Shown here one piece after another: positions 1 to 5,550 of a stretch of DNA of 5,550 nucleotides. This DNA comes from Nitrospirales bacterium (GTDB lineage: Bacteria; Nitrospirota; Nitrospiria; Nitrospirales; UBA8639). The notes beneath the pieces were generated by a model. That model ran no database searches and had not been told where the DNA came from. It saw only the letters and a program-made list of their open reading frames with translations. The stretch lies in assembly GCA_029261305.1 (NCBI GenBank), contig JAJDBO010000255.1:1-5550 (forward strand), written 5' to 3'. A program made the translations under genes and the position numbers. Numbering within the stretch: the first letter of the stretch is position 1; every line of letters begins with the position of its first letter.

Positions 1-1
1 G

Positions 2-928
2 GGTTGTTATTGGGGGAAATGTACCTTTTGCGATCATGGACAAGGGTATTTTGACCAGTACCGTGGCAAATCGGCTCACGATGTGGTTCGTGAGGTCAAA
101 GCTCTTAAGGAAAAGTATCAGTCAGACCATTTTTTATTTGCTGATGAGTCGTATCCTCCGGCTTTGTTTAAGAAAGTTTCCCAACTTCTTCTTGATAATG
201 AGGTTGATATAAAATGGACGACGCTTATTCGATTTGAGGAAACCCTTCAAGATCCGGCAATTTGGGATCTCGCTGCCAAATCGGGATGTAAGACGCTCTA
301 CTATGGAATGGAGTCGGCCAACGAGCGAGTGTTGGAGCTCATGGATAAACATGCGAAGAAGAGCGTCATCGAAAATAATTTAAAAGAGGCCGCGAGGGTT
401 GGTATCTGGAATCACGTGATGGCGTTTTATGGATTTCCAGGAGAGACCCGAGACGAGGCTGAAGATACTCGGCAGTTCTTGCTGAACAATAAATCCAACA
501 TTCATTCCGTCGAATTATTTTATTTTGTCGCCTATCGACATACGCCAATGGTTAGAAATCCAGAAAAGTTTGGCATTACGATTCATAAACAAGAAGAATA
601 CGATATTCCCTTGGATTACTATTACACGCTGAACGAGCCCGGTGGTGTGAGCTGTCTCGATGCCATGCAGTTATGTGAAGAATTCTATCAGAATGATTTT
701 CAGTCCTGGGCGGTTCGTATTAACGCGCGCGAACAAATCTTTCTGTATATCTCAAAGTATGGCACCAATAACTTGCCTCAGATATATGCTGCGAGCCATA
801 TGCCTGGTCAAGCTCAGCCTGATACCGTTGCTGGTTTGATTACTTGGCCTATGGCTAAAGCTGACCCTGAAGGTGGAAAAGATGGTGCCCCGGGGATGGC
901 GCGAGTAGTCAGCCATTCATCTAAATAG
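2..928 (+). CDS. B12-binding-type radical SAM protein, C-terminal part (5' end outside window)
   Basis: The frame is open from the left edge, so the gene starts upstream; 308 residues are visible, ending at TAG 926-928. The GTG at 83 is internal: the reading frame before it encodes the [4Fe-4S] cluster motif CYWGKCTFC (visible residues 2, 7 and 10, a CX4CX2C spacing like the CPWNxCxFC variants of some radical SAM proteins). Further family marks are YYGMES (about 100-105, the usual GIES strand) and GFPGET (144-149), typical of cobalamin-dependent radical SAM enzymes. Such proteins carry a B12-binding domain of about 150-200 residues before the radical SAM barrel; here it would lie outside the window, so its presence is inferred. 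Family members do methylations, cyclisations or C-C chemistry through a 5'-deoxyadenosyl radical; the substrate cannot be told. The last 45 or so residues are Gly/Pro/Ala-rich and probably disordered. It converges on the J-like gene with a gap of about 40 bp and no clear terminator. Confidence 0.85.
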   Translation, partial: GCYWGKCTFCDHGQGYFDQYRGKSAHDVVREVKALKEKYQSDHFLFADESYPPALFKKVSQLLLDNEVDIKWTTLIRFEETLQDPAIWDLAAKSGCKTLYYGMESANERVLELMDKHAKKSVIENNLKEAARVGIWNHVMAFYGFPGETRDEAEDTRQFLLNNKSNIHSVELFYFVAYRHTPMVRNPEKFGITIHKQEEYDIPLDYYYTLNEPGGVSCLDAMQLCEEFYQNDFQSWAVRINAREQIFLYISKYGTNNLPQIYAASHMPGQAQPDTVAGLITWPMAKADPEGGKDGAPGMARVVSHSSK

Positions 929-968
929 CCATGCTGCCTTTTGATACACTCGAATATTGCGGAGGATT

Positions 969-1268
969 TTAGTCTGAGGGCGAGGCAGTTTGGCGTTCCA
1001 TCCATTCCTTCAATATATGGTATGCCGACCGTACTTCCTTTGTCATAGCCTCACCCTTTTTATACATTTTCATATACTTGGACGGGTTGTTGGTCATGTT
1101 GGCATACCGATGTGGATGCCAGGTCAACAGCAGGTCTTGGTAACGTTGGTAGAGGGTTGTTGAAGAGAAGGGTGGTGTGAGATCAAACAACACCAATGCT
1201 TCGGCAATAGGTTCTGAACTCAAAGAATTTTGATTGTCACTCTCAGGGGATAAAGGGCTTGCGCTCAT
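969..1268 (-). CDS. Small J-domain-like protein with HPH in place of HPD
   Basis: This encodes 99 residues from ATG at 1268-1266 to TAA at 971-969. A TTG at 1283 would add five residues; neither start has a strong Shine-Dalgarno, and ATG is preferred. Residues 1-20 are Ser/Pro/Asn-rich and probably disordered. Residues 21-91 read like a J domain: a short helix with ALVLFDL, helix II with LYQRYQDLLLTWHPHRY (40-55), a loop with NMTNNPSKYMK, and helix III with GEAMTKEVRSAYHILKEW (72-89). The HPD tripeptide that lets J proteins stimulate DnaK ATPase is HPH at 51-53, so classical co-chaperone activity is doubtful; it may be a J-like adaptor or protein-binding module. No zinc-finger or C-terminal DnaJ substrate domain is present. 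It is divergent from the radical SAM gene at 1388 and convergent with the one ending at 928. The fold call is from pattern only; the precise role is unknown. Confidence 0.72.
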   Translation of the reverse strand: MSASPLSPESDNQNSLSSEPIAEALVLFDLTPPFSSTTLYQRYQDLLLTWHPHRYANMTNNPSKYMKMYKKGEAMTKEVRSAYHILKEWMERQTASPSD

Positions 1269-1301
1269 TGGTAGAAATCTCAATGAATAATGTTTGGCAG
1301 T

Positions 1302-1328
1302 GTGTCAAAGGCATATTCTTGGTGTCAA
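1302..1328. repeat. Short direct repeat GTGTCAA in the divergent intergenic region
   Basis: GTGTCAA occurs at 1302-1308 and again at 1322-1328, exactly 20 bp apart (about two helical turns), in the gap between the J-like gene and the radical SAM gene. On the minus strand each copy reads TTGACAC, so each also matches a sigma-70 -35 hexamer facing the J-like gene, though no good -10 box lies at 16-18 bp from either. It could be a tandem operator, a -35 element, or chance; the repeat is short. Confidence 0.25.
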
Positions 1329-1387
1329 TGAGTAAGGGGTTTTCATCAGGCTCAGAGTTTTTTTTCAATAGATAGGAAAATTTTGGT

Positions 1388-2626
1388 ATGGGACGTGATC
1401 TTCCAGTATTAGAACCAACCCTTGTTCTTCAAGGAAAAGGGTACCGTGAGGTCCTCATACGTGAAATGGATGCTGGGAAAATCCCACTGAGCTTGGGGAA
1501 GAAATGTCCAGTGGAATGCGATTTCTGCTATGAATTGGACCATTCCTACCGCGAAACTCAAGATCCTCCTAAAACCACCCAAGATGATTGGGAGTTTATC
1601 CTCAATTACATTAATGCCAAACCCACAGACCCCATGCAGTTTTGGTGCTTGGGTGGTAATGAATATATGGAATGGACGGATTTGTTCCTTCACCCTAAGG
1701 GGATGGAATGGGTCGAGGACTTTTTGAAATACACCGATAAAAGCATTCAATTTTTTACAGTTGGTTTTGTCCATGTTCCAAAAATCCATCAACTTGTGGC
1801 GCAATACCCTGGACGGATTAATTTTGAATTGTCTGTGATTACTCTGAGTAAGTATCGAGAGCAATTGATGCCACATGCGCCTTCGGTGAGGCATCTGATG
1901 AAAGTCCTGGATGGCCCGGCGGTGTCTTCGGCCAATTTTTATGCGTTTGATCAAGGCACTATGTCGAAGGATGCGGAGACGATTTCGAAGATCAATCAAC
2001 AATGTGTGCTATGGATGGGATGCCTAACCCCTGTTCGTGGATTAAAAGAAGATACAGCCGATCTTATGCGACAAGGGAGAAAGTATCTTCCTGTTGAGGC
2101 CGAACGAATTTTTGATGCCGGGCTTCCCAATTTGACCACCATTCATACGGAAGCGTATGTCACGGCCTTTCTCAATCGAAAGCGCATTGTGAGTGCCTTC
2201 GATGCGCTGGAGTTGGAGAAAAAAGATACGGTCGTGATGGCGGGAAGTGTGTATAAAATTTTAAACATGTATCGAAAGAAGCGAGCGCGGTATCTTCACG
2301 TTCCCAATACCATGCTTGGTGGTGATTCTGACTGTACGGTTCTTCTCACCTTTGATGATATCCGGCAATGCTTGACTGATGAAAAGCGCATTCACATTCC
2401 CAAAAGTGTCATGGAGTCTGGGCGTGGATCGTTTATGGATATTATGGGCGTGACTTTGGACGAGTTTACCCAAAAAACCGGAGTCAAGGTGAAGGTGCTC
2501 AACAAGATCGATACCAAATTTGCCAACACGCGACTCTACCGAAATGGATCCCTAAGAAACTTCGTTGAAGATTACGTGCGAAATCCACAAGCCTCTAGTT
2601 ATGAAGCCTTGCCTTTAACGGCCTAA
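1388..2626 (+). CDS. Radical SAM protein with DUF512-like C-terminal region
   Basis: A 412-residue protein. The start at ATG 1388 is preceded by AGGA at 1374-1377, about 10 bp away. The N-terminal half is a radical SAM domain: KKCPVECDFCYEL gives the CX3CX2C cluster ligands C40, C44 and C47, and CLGGNEYMEW (87-96) fits the GGE-like SAM-binding strand. The C-terminal part, about 281-372, follows the pattern I know from DUF512 proteins: a V-x-x-G strand and helix, then HVPNTMLGGDSD, VLLTFDDI (318-325), IHIPKSVM (335-342), F-M-D (349-351) and a T-L-D-E-F helix ending in a V-K-V-K-V strand. DUF512 accompanies radical SAM domains in uncharacterised bacterial/cyanobacterial proteins and, as I recall, in the methanogen Mmp10 arginine methyltransferase group, which has similar length. 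Extra cysteines include C206 and C212 (CVLWMGC) and could bind a second metal, but this is speculative. No signal peptide or membrane segment is visible, so it is cytosolic. The substrate is unknown. A terminator follows at 2661-2690, so it appears monocistronic. Confidence 0.85.
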   Translation: MGRDLPVLEPTLVLQGKGYREVLIREMDAGKIPLSLGKKCPVECDFCYELDHSYRETQDPPKTTQDDWEFILNYINAKPTDPMQFWCLGGNEYMEWTDLFLHPKGMEWVEDFLKYTDKSIQFFTVGFVHVPKIHQLVAQYPGRINFELSVITLSKYREQLMPHAPSVRHLMKVLDGPAVSSANFYAFDQGTMSKDAETISKINQQCVLWMGCLTPVRGLKEDTADLMRQGRKYLPVEAERIFDAGLPNLTTIHTEAYVTAFLNRKRIVSAFDALELEKKDTVVMAGSVYKILNMYRKKRARYLHVPNTMLGGDSDCTVLLTFDDIRQCLTDEKRIHIPKSVMESGRGSFMDIMGVTLDEFTQKTGVKVKVLNKIDTKFANTRLYRNGSLRNFVEDYVRNPQASSYEALPLTA

Positions 2627-2660
2627 CGTGTTCTACTACCCGCCTGTTTTCTCAGTGCAT

Positions 2661-2690
2661 AAAAGGTGCCCATGAATAGGGGCCTTTTTT
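2661..2690 (+). terminator. Probable intrinsic terminator after the DUF512-like radical SAM gene
   Basis: AAAAGG (2661-2666) can pair with CCTTTT (2683-2688), and CCC (2669-2671) with GGG (2679-2681), separated by a small internal loop and closed by a 7-base loop. The stem runs into a six-T tract at 2685-2690. It lies 35 bp after the stop at 2626 and before the PhzF gene, separating the two transcription units. The stem is imperfect, so strength is uncertain. Confidence 0.6.
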
Positions 2691-2717
2691 GAGCTGAAAT
2701 ATTCATTCTCCTATTGT
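2689..2717 (+). promoter_or_regulatory. Candidate sigma-70 promoter for the phzF-dehydrogenase operon
   Basis: TTGAGC (2689-2694, 4/6 to TTGACA) and TATTGT (2712-2717, 4/6 to TATAAT) are separated by exactly 17 bp, just after the terminator. Initiation would fall near 2724, leaving a leader of only about 12 bases before ATG 2736, in line with the absence of a Shine-Dalgarno there. It is a pattern match only and weak in both boxes. Confidence 0.3.
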
Positions 2718-2735
2718 GTTTCTTTTTGAATATCG

Positions 2736-3668
2736 ATGACGACTCCAACCAGGCGCTTGCAATTTTATAAGGCAGACGTATTTGCGGATGAACCATTTGG
2801 CGGAAATCCTGTCGCCGTTGTTCCTGACGCGGAAGATTTAACTGATCGGGAATTTCAGCAAATTGCCCGGGAGATGAATCTTTCGGAAACCGTATTCGTC
2901 GTCCCACCGACCGACTCTGCTGCCGTTGTTAAACTTCGTATTTTTACACCGACCCAAGAAATTCCCTTTGCCGGGCATCCGGTCATTGGTACATTTTACG
3001 TTTTGAGTTTATTGGAAAAGTTTCCCCTGCAGGAACCAGTGACTAGGTTTTTGTTTGAAAGCAACATTGGTTTGTTTCCTGTTGAATTATTCGTGAGTAA
3101 GGGCCAAGTCGAGCAGGTGATTATGTCTCAACCTGCGCCGCAATTTTTAGGTGCGGTCGATGGCATTCAAGATTTGTATGAAGTTAGTCAAGCGCTTGGG
3201 TTAACTAAAACCAATATTACCGATACACGACTCCCCATTGAAATAGTCTCCACTGGATTGCCGGTGGCCATAGTGCCAGTTCGGACCCTGACCGCCGTGA
3301 AGTCGATTCAAGTTGATCTCACTGGAGTCAAAACCGTCTGTGATCGTCTGGGAGTGAGCGGCATCATGGTATTTACCCAAATGACAGTGGAAGATTGGGC
3401 CAATGTCCATACCCGGATGTTCGCTGCTCCCATTGGTATTATCGAAGACCCTGCTACTGGAAGTGCGAGTGGGGCTCTTGGAGCCTACCTAGTACAGAAT
3501 GGTCTGGTGGACGTGGGGCCGACGACGGAAATCTATTCTGAGCAAGGATATGAAATCGATCGACCTTCCAAGATTCTTATCCAGGTCTTCTCGGACGATG
3601 ACATGATTCAGAAAATTAAAGTTGGTGGCCAGTCCGTGTTGGTCGCAGAAGGCAAACTCCTCTTTTAA
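2736..3668 (+). CDS. PhzF-family isomerase/epimerase
   Basis: A 310-residue protein, slightly longer than the usual 260-300. The start at ATG 2736 puts the family opening strand [20 protein letters not shown] at residues 10-29, as expected, although no Shine-Dalgarno is seen. The two-lobed PhzF/diaminopimelate-epimerase-like fold is marked by MNLSETVFV (47-55), with E51 matching the catalytic glutamate of PhzF, by [15 protein letters not shown] (68-82), and in the second lobe by [16 protein letters not shown] (237-252) and GYEIDRPS (271-278), ending in VGG...VAEGKL. All signature pieces are present, so the enzyme looks intact. PhzF isomerises trans-2,3-dihydro-3-hydroxyanthranilate in phenazine synthesis, but most family members sit outside phenazine clusters and their substrates are unknown. 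No other phz gene is visible here, so a phenazine role should not be assumed. The protein is cytosolic. It is the first gene of an operon with the dehydrogenase 12 bp downstream. Confidence 0.92.
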   Translation: MTTPTRRLQFYKADVFADEPFGGNPVAVVPDAEDLTDREFQQIAREMNLSETVFVVPPTDSAAVVKLRIFTPTQEIPFAGHPVIGTFYVLSLLEKFPLQEPVTRFLFESNIGLFPVELFVSKGQVEQVIMSQPAPQFLGAVDGIQDLYEVSQALGLTKTNITDTRLPIEIVSTGLPVAIVPVRTLTAVKSIQVDLTGVKTVCDRLGVSGIMVFTQMTVEDWANVHTRMFAAPIGIIEDPATGSASGALGAYLVQNGLVDVGPTTEIYSEQGYEIDRPSKILIQVFSDDDMIQKIKVGGQSVLVAEGKLLF

Positions 3669-3676
3669 AAGGAGAG
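3669..3676 (+). promoter_or_regulatory. Strong Shine-Dalgarno deciding the dehydrogenase start
   Basis: AAGGAGAG directly follows the PhzF stop codon (3666-3668), with the GGAG core ending 6 bases before ATG 3681. This favours 3681 over the in-frame ATG at 3693, which is 18 bases from the core but is where most relatives begin (MKAV...). Confidence 0.7.
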
Positions 3677-3680
3677 GATC

Positions 3681-4736
3681 ATGGGGTCGACCATGAAGGC
3701 CGTGACATTTCATGAGCACGGCGGTCTGGAAAAACTCACATACGAAGATGTTCCTCTCCCTCACGTTGGCCCTGATGAAATTTTGATTCAGGTCAAAGCC
3801 TGTGCACTCAATCATCTCGACATTTGGATTCGACAGGGAATTCCCAATTACACGATTTCGCTCCCGCATATTTCTGGCAGCGATATTAGTGGTGTGATTG
3901 TTTCCCTCGGAAGTGCGTATTCGGGACACCTGAGTCCAGGCCAATCCGTGTTTGTGATGCCAGGCATCAGTTGGGGGAATTGTGATCACTGTGCCATTGG
4001 AATGGAAAACCGTTGTGCACATTATCAAATTCTTGGTGCACAACGAAATGGGGGGTATGCCGAGTTTGTGAGTGTGCCGGCAACCAATGTCCTCCCGCTT
4101 CCTAAAACATTGTCCTTTGAACAGGCTGCAGCCTTTCCCTTGGTCTCGGTGACGGCCTGGCATATGGTGAAAACCTTAGCGAATGTCCAACCAGGTGAAA
4201 CCGTCTTGGTGATGGGAGCCGGAAGCGGCGTTGGAGGCATGGCGATTCAAATGGCCAATTTGCTAGGTGCCCAAGTGTTCAGTACGGTGGGAGATTCAGA
4301 TAAGAAGGAAAAGGCCAAATTGCTAGGTGCTGATGAGGTGATCATTCATTCGGCCGAAGATATTTCTGAACGAGTTGGTGAGAAAACGCATGGGCGAGGA
4401 GTGGATGTGGTGATTGAACATATTGGTCAGGAGGTATGGGATCAATGTCTGAAATCACTTTCACGCGGTGGGCGGTTGGTGACTTGTGGTGCGACTACCG
4501 GTGGAGCGAGCCAATTCGATGCGCGTTTTCTGTATTCTCGCCATCTGACAATCATGGGTTCGTATATGGGAACTCGTGATGAGTTGCTAGAAACGACTCG
4601 ACTTATTGAGACCGATAAGCTCCGGCCTATTGTTGATTCAATATTTCCCCTAACAGAAACGCGTATGGCACAAGAGCATATGGTGGCCAGAAAAATTTTT
4701 GGAAAGATTGTATTAAATGTCGATCAGCCAATCTAA
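3681..4736 (+). CDS. Zinc-type medium-chain dehydrogenase / quinone reductase-like protein
   Basis: A 351-residue MDR-superfamily oxidoreductase, normal in length. The N-terminal GroES-like domain opens with MKAVTFHEHGG (5-15) and contains CALNHLDIWIRQG (41-53) and LPHISGSDISGVI (61-73). The Rossmann nucleotide-binding domain has VLVMGAGSGVGGMAIQMA (175-192), with the GxGxxG-type turn. The position of the catalytic zinc cysteine is Asn (N44 in LNHLD) and the usual GHE is GSD, as in quinone-reductase-like members rather than classical alcohol dehydrogenases. The structural-zinc lobe reads SWGNCDHCAIGMENRC (97-112): C101, C104 and C112 are kept, but the expected first cysteine is W98. It likely reduces a quinone, enone or similar carbonyl with NAD(P)H; the substrate is unknown. 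It is the second gene of the PhzF operon, probably translationally coupled. The alternative start at 3693 would give 347 residues. The 52 bp before the convergent moaB end show no clear terminator. Confidence 0.9.
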   Translation: MGSTMKAVTFHEHGGLEKLTYEDVPLPHVGPDEILIQVKACALNHLDIWIRQGIPNYTISLPHISGSDISGVIVSLGSAYSGHLSPGQSVFVMPGISWGNCDHCAIGMENRCAHYQILGAQRNGGYAEFVSVPATNVLPLPKTLSFEQAAAFPLVSVTAWHMVKTLANVQPGETVLVMGAGSGVGGMAIQMANLLGAQVFSTVGDSDKKEKAKLLGADEVIIHSAEDISERVGEKTHGRGVDVVIEHIGQEVWDQCLKSLSRGGRLVTCGATTGGASQFDARFLYSRHLTIMGSYMGTRDELLETTRLIETDKLRPIVDSIFPLTETRMAQEHMVARKIFGKIVLNVDQPI

Positions 4737-4788
4737 CTGAACGACATGATTTTTGATTGGATACTAACTTGAAAATGGTGAGAGAGAA

Positions 4789-5346
4789 CTATTTCTGCAT
4801 TTCCCCAACAATGTGGGGAAGTTCAGGAATGATCAAGGCTTCCATGGCTAATCGAACGGCGCCACTTGATCCAGGAATGGAAAAAATGACTTTTCCTTGA
4901 TAAAGCCCAGCGGTGGCGCGACTCAAAATCGCGGGTGATCCGATATCCTTATACGAGAGATACCTAAAAATCTCCCCAAACCCTACCAAACGTTTTTCCA
5001 ATAATCCGTCAACGGCTTCAAATGTTGAGTCTCGTTGGGAAATACCTGTTCCACCATTAATAATGATGGCTCCTAATAGCTCGTTCTTCCCTAATTCCTG
5101 AACCAATTTCTGGACATCAGCAGGTTCATCCTTCACGACGTGGTAGGCATCAACACGATGTCCTTCCTTCGCAAGGAACTCTCGTATGAGTTGTCCGCTC
5201 TTGTCTGTTTCTGGAGTTCGTGTATCGCTGCAGGTAATAATCCCACAGCCTATGGACAGAGGTCCACGAGCTTTATGCTCCGAAGGAGCCGTGGACCCAT
5301 GTCGATGTTCAGGTATGTGTGAATGGGAGTCGTGTTGACTAGCCAT
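4789..5346 (-). CDS. moaB: MoaB/Mog-family molybdopterin adenylyltransferase
   Basis: A 185-residue protein running from ATG at 5346-5344 to TAG at 4791-4789. Residues 31-181 are a MoCF-biosynthesis (MoaB/MogA) domain: IITCSDTRTPETDKSG (36-51), INGGTGISQRDSTFEAV (96-112), VGFGEIFRYLSYKDIGSPA (121-139), LSRATAG (141-147) and FSIPGSSGAVRLAMEALIIPEL (155-176). These include the GGTG and PGS loops that bind molybdopterin. The family adenylates molybdopterin with ATP ahead of molybdenum insertion by MoeA; in bacteria without MogA, MoaB does this step. The substrate-binding parts look intact. The first 24 residues are an added His-rich tail (H5, H8, H10, H14, H16 and H23) not needed for the fold. 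No Shine-Dalgarno is apparent; the start is the only ATG available before the domain. It follows the ferredoxin gene by 28 bp on the same strand and is probably co-transcribed with it. This implies molybdoenzymes in the host. Confidence 0.92.
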   Translation of the reverse strand: MASQHDSHSHIPEHRHGSTAPSEHKARGPLSIGCGIITCSDTRTPETDKSGQLIREFLAKEGHRVDAYHVVKDEPADVQKLVQELGKNELLGAIIINGGTGISQRDSTFEAVDGLLEKRLVGFGEIFRYLSYKDIGSPAILSRATAGLYQGKVIFSIPGSSGAVRLAMEALIIPELPHIVGEMQK

Positions 5347-5375
5347 GATGATGCGTGATGATTAGGTCTGGAACG

Positions 5376-5549
5376 TTAGCTCCATACTGTATCGGGGTTT
5401 AATTGAGCTACAGGGGTACCCTTTTTGATGTGCTCGTCAAGAATTAACGCCACATGTTCATCTTTGACTTGTGAGTACCAAGTACCGTCCGGGTACACGA
5501 CGACCGTTGGACCTTGTTCACAGGGACCTAAGCAAGAGCTTCCCGAGAC
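5376..5549 (-). CDS. Thioredoxin-like [2Fe-2S] ferredoxin, C-terminal part (5' end outside window)
   Basis: Too short for a simple ORF call because its start lies beyond the right edge. Reading leftwards from 5549, 57 residues end at TAA 5378-5376. The visible start SGSSCLGPCEQGPTVVVYPD carries the second pair of cluster cysteines (visible residues 6 and 10, CX3C) of the thioredoxin-fold [2Fe-2S] ferredoxins, the group that includes the Aquifex Fd4 and Shethna-type proteins and related NuoE-like domains. The following GTWYSQV, a helix with DEHVALILDEHI and a GTPV segment match the C-terminal half of such proteins, which are about 100 residues long. The first cysteine pair must lie outside the window. 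It is a soluble one-electron carrier; the partner is unknown. It is followed by moaB in the same orientation, suggesting a shared transcript. Confidence 0.85.
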   Translation of the reverse strand, partial: VSGSSCLGPCEQGPTVVVYPDGTWYSQVKDEHVALILDEHIKKGTPVAQLNPDTVWS

Positions 5550-5550
5550 A

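Noticed and set aside
929..968. Convergent gap after the first radical SAM gene checked for a terminator
   Set aside because: No stem-loop with a T tract could be found; nothing is reported there.
1409..2002. Long antisense open frame (197 codons, minus strand) inside the DUF512-like radical SAM gene
   Set aside because: The plus-strand frame there carries the radical SAM motif and runs through to a recognisable C-terminal domain. The antisense product has no recognisable motif and is rich in Arg/His/Ile, typical of a shadow frame.
2736..3668. Phenazine biosynthesis role for the PhzF protein
   Set aside because: No phzA/B/C/D/E/G-like gene is present in the window, and most PhzF-family proteins are unrelated to phenazines.
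3489..4163. Antisense open frame (224 codons, minus strand) spanning the end of the PhzF gene and the start of the dehydrogenase gene
   Set aside because: Both overlapped genes have full family signatures; the antisense product crosses their boundary and shows no domain.
4259..4330. TGCTAGGTGC repeated exactly 60 bp apart (4261-4270 and 4321-4330)
   Set aside because: Both copies encode Leu-Gly-Ala within the Rossmann domain (NLLGAQ and KLLGAD) in the same frame, which explains the match by codon reuse.
4728..4760. Inverted repeat CCAATC...GATTGG between the dehydrogenase and moaB as a possible bidirectional terminator
   Set aside because: The stem is only 6 bp with a 21-base loop, AT-rich, without a following T tract; its left arm also overlaps the end of the dehydrogenase coding region.
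1..5550. CRISPR arrays, transposons, phage genes, tRNA or rRNA
   Set aside because: No regularly spaced repeats, transposase or integrase motifs, or RNA-gene signatures were seen on either strand.

Overview
The window is a stretch of ordinary, densely packed bacterial chromosome with moderate GC (about half by eye). It carries six genes, two of them cut by the window edges. There are no RNA genes, insertion sequences, phage genes or CRISPR repeats. The gene mix (two radical SAM enzymes, a MoaB-type molybdenum-cofactor enzyme and a thioredoxin-like [2Fe-2S] ferredoxin) suggests an organism rich in Fe-S and Mo enzymes. A Nitrospirota-like host is my best guess, but it rests on general resemblance only and has low confidence.

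Layout, left to right. Positions 2-928 (+) hold the C-terminal part of a cobalamin-type radical SAM enzyme whose coding frame is open to the left edge. Positions 969-1268 (-) encode a 99-residue J-domain-like protein in which the canonical HPD tripeptide reads HPH; it converges on the first gene. After a divergent gap of about 120 bp, 1388-2626 (+) encodes a 412-residue radical SAM protein with a classical CX3CX2C motif and a C-terminal region resembling DUF512. A probable intrinsic terminator lies at 2661-2690. Positions 2736-3668 (+) encode a PhzF-family isomerase/epimerase, followed 12 bp later by a zinc-type medium-chain dehydrogenase/quinone reductase (3681-4736, +) with a strong Shine-Dalgarno; these two form an operon. 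On the opposite strand, a 5'-truncated [2Fe-2S] ferredoxin (5376-5549) is followed 28 bp later by moaB (4789-5346), and this pair converges on the dehydrogenase.

Working together: the PhzF and dehydrogenase genes look like a two-gene redox/isomerisation operon of unknown substrate. Ferredoxin and MoaB look co-transcribed and fit a molybdoenzyme/electron-transfer setting. The two radical SAM genes lie on either side of the J-like gene and may or may not be functionally linked. The points most worth a second look are the DUF512-like radical SAM protein, the HPD-less J-like protein, and the dehydrogenase that has lost one structural zinc cysteine.
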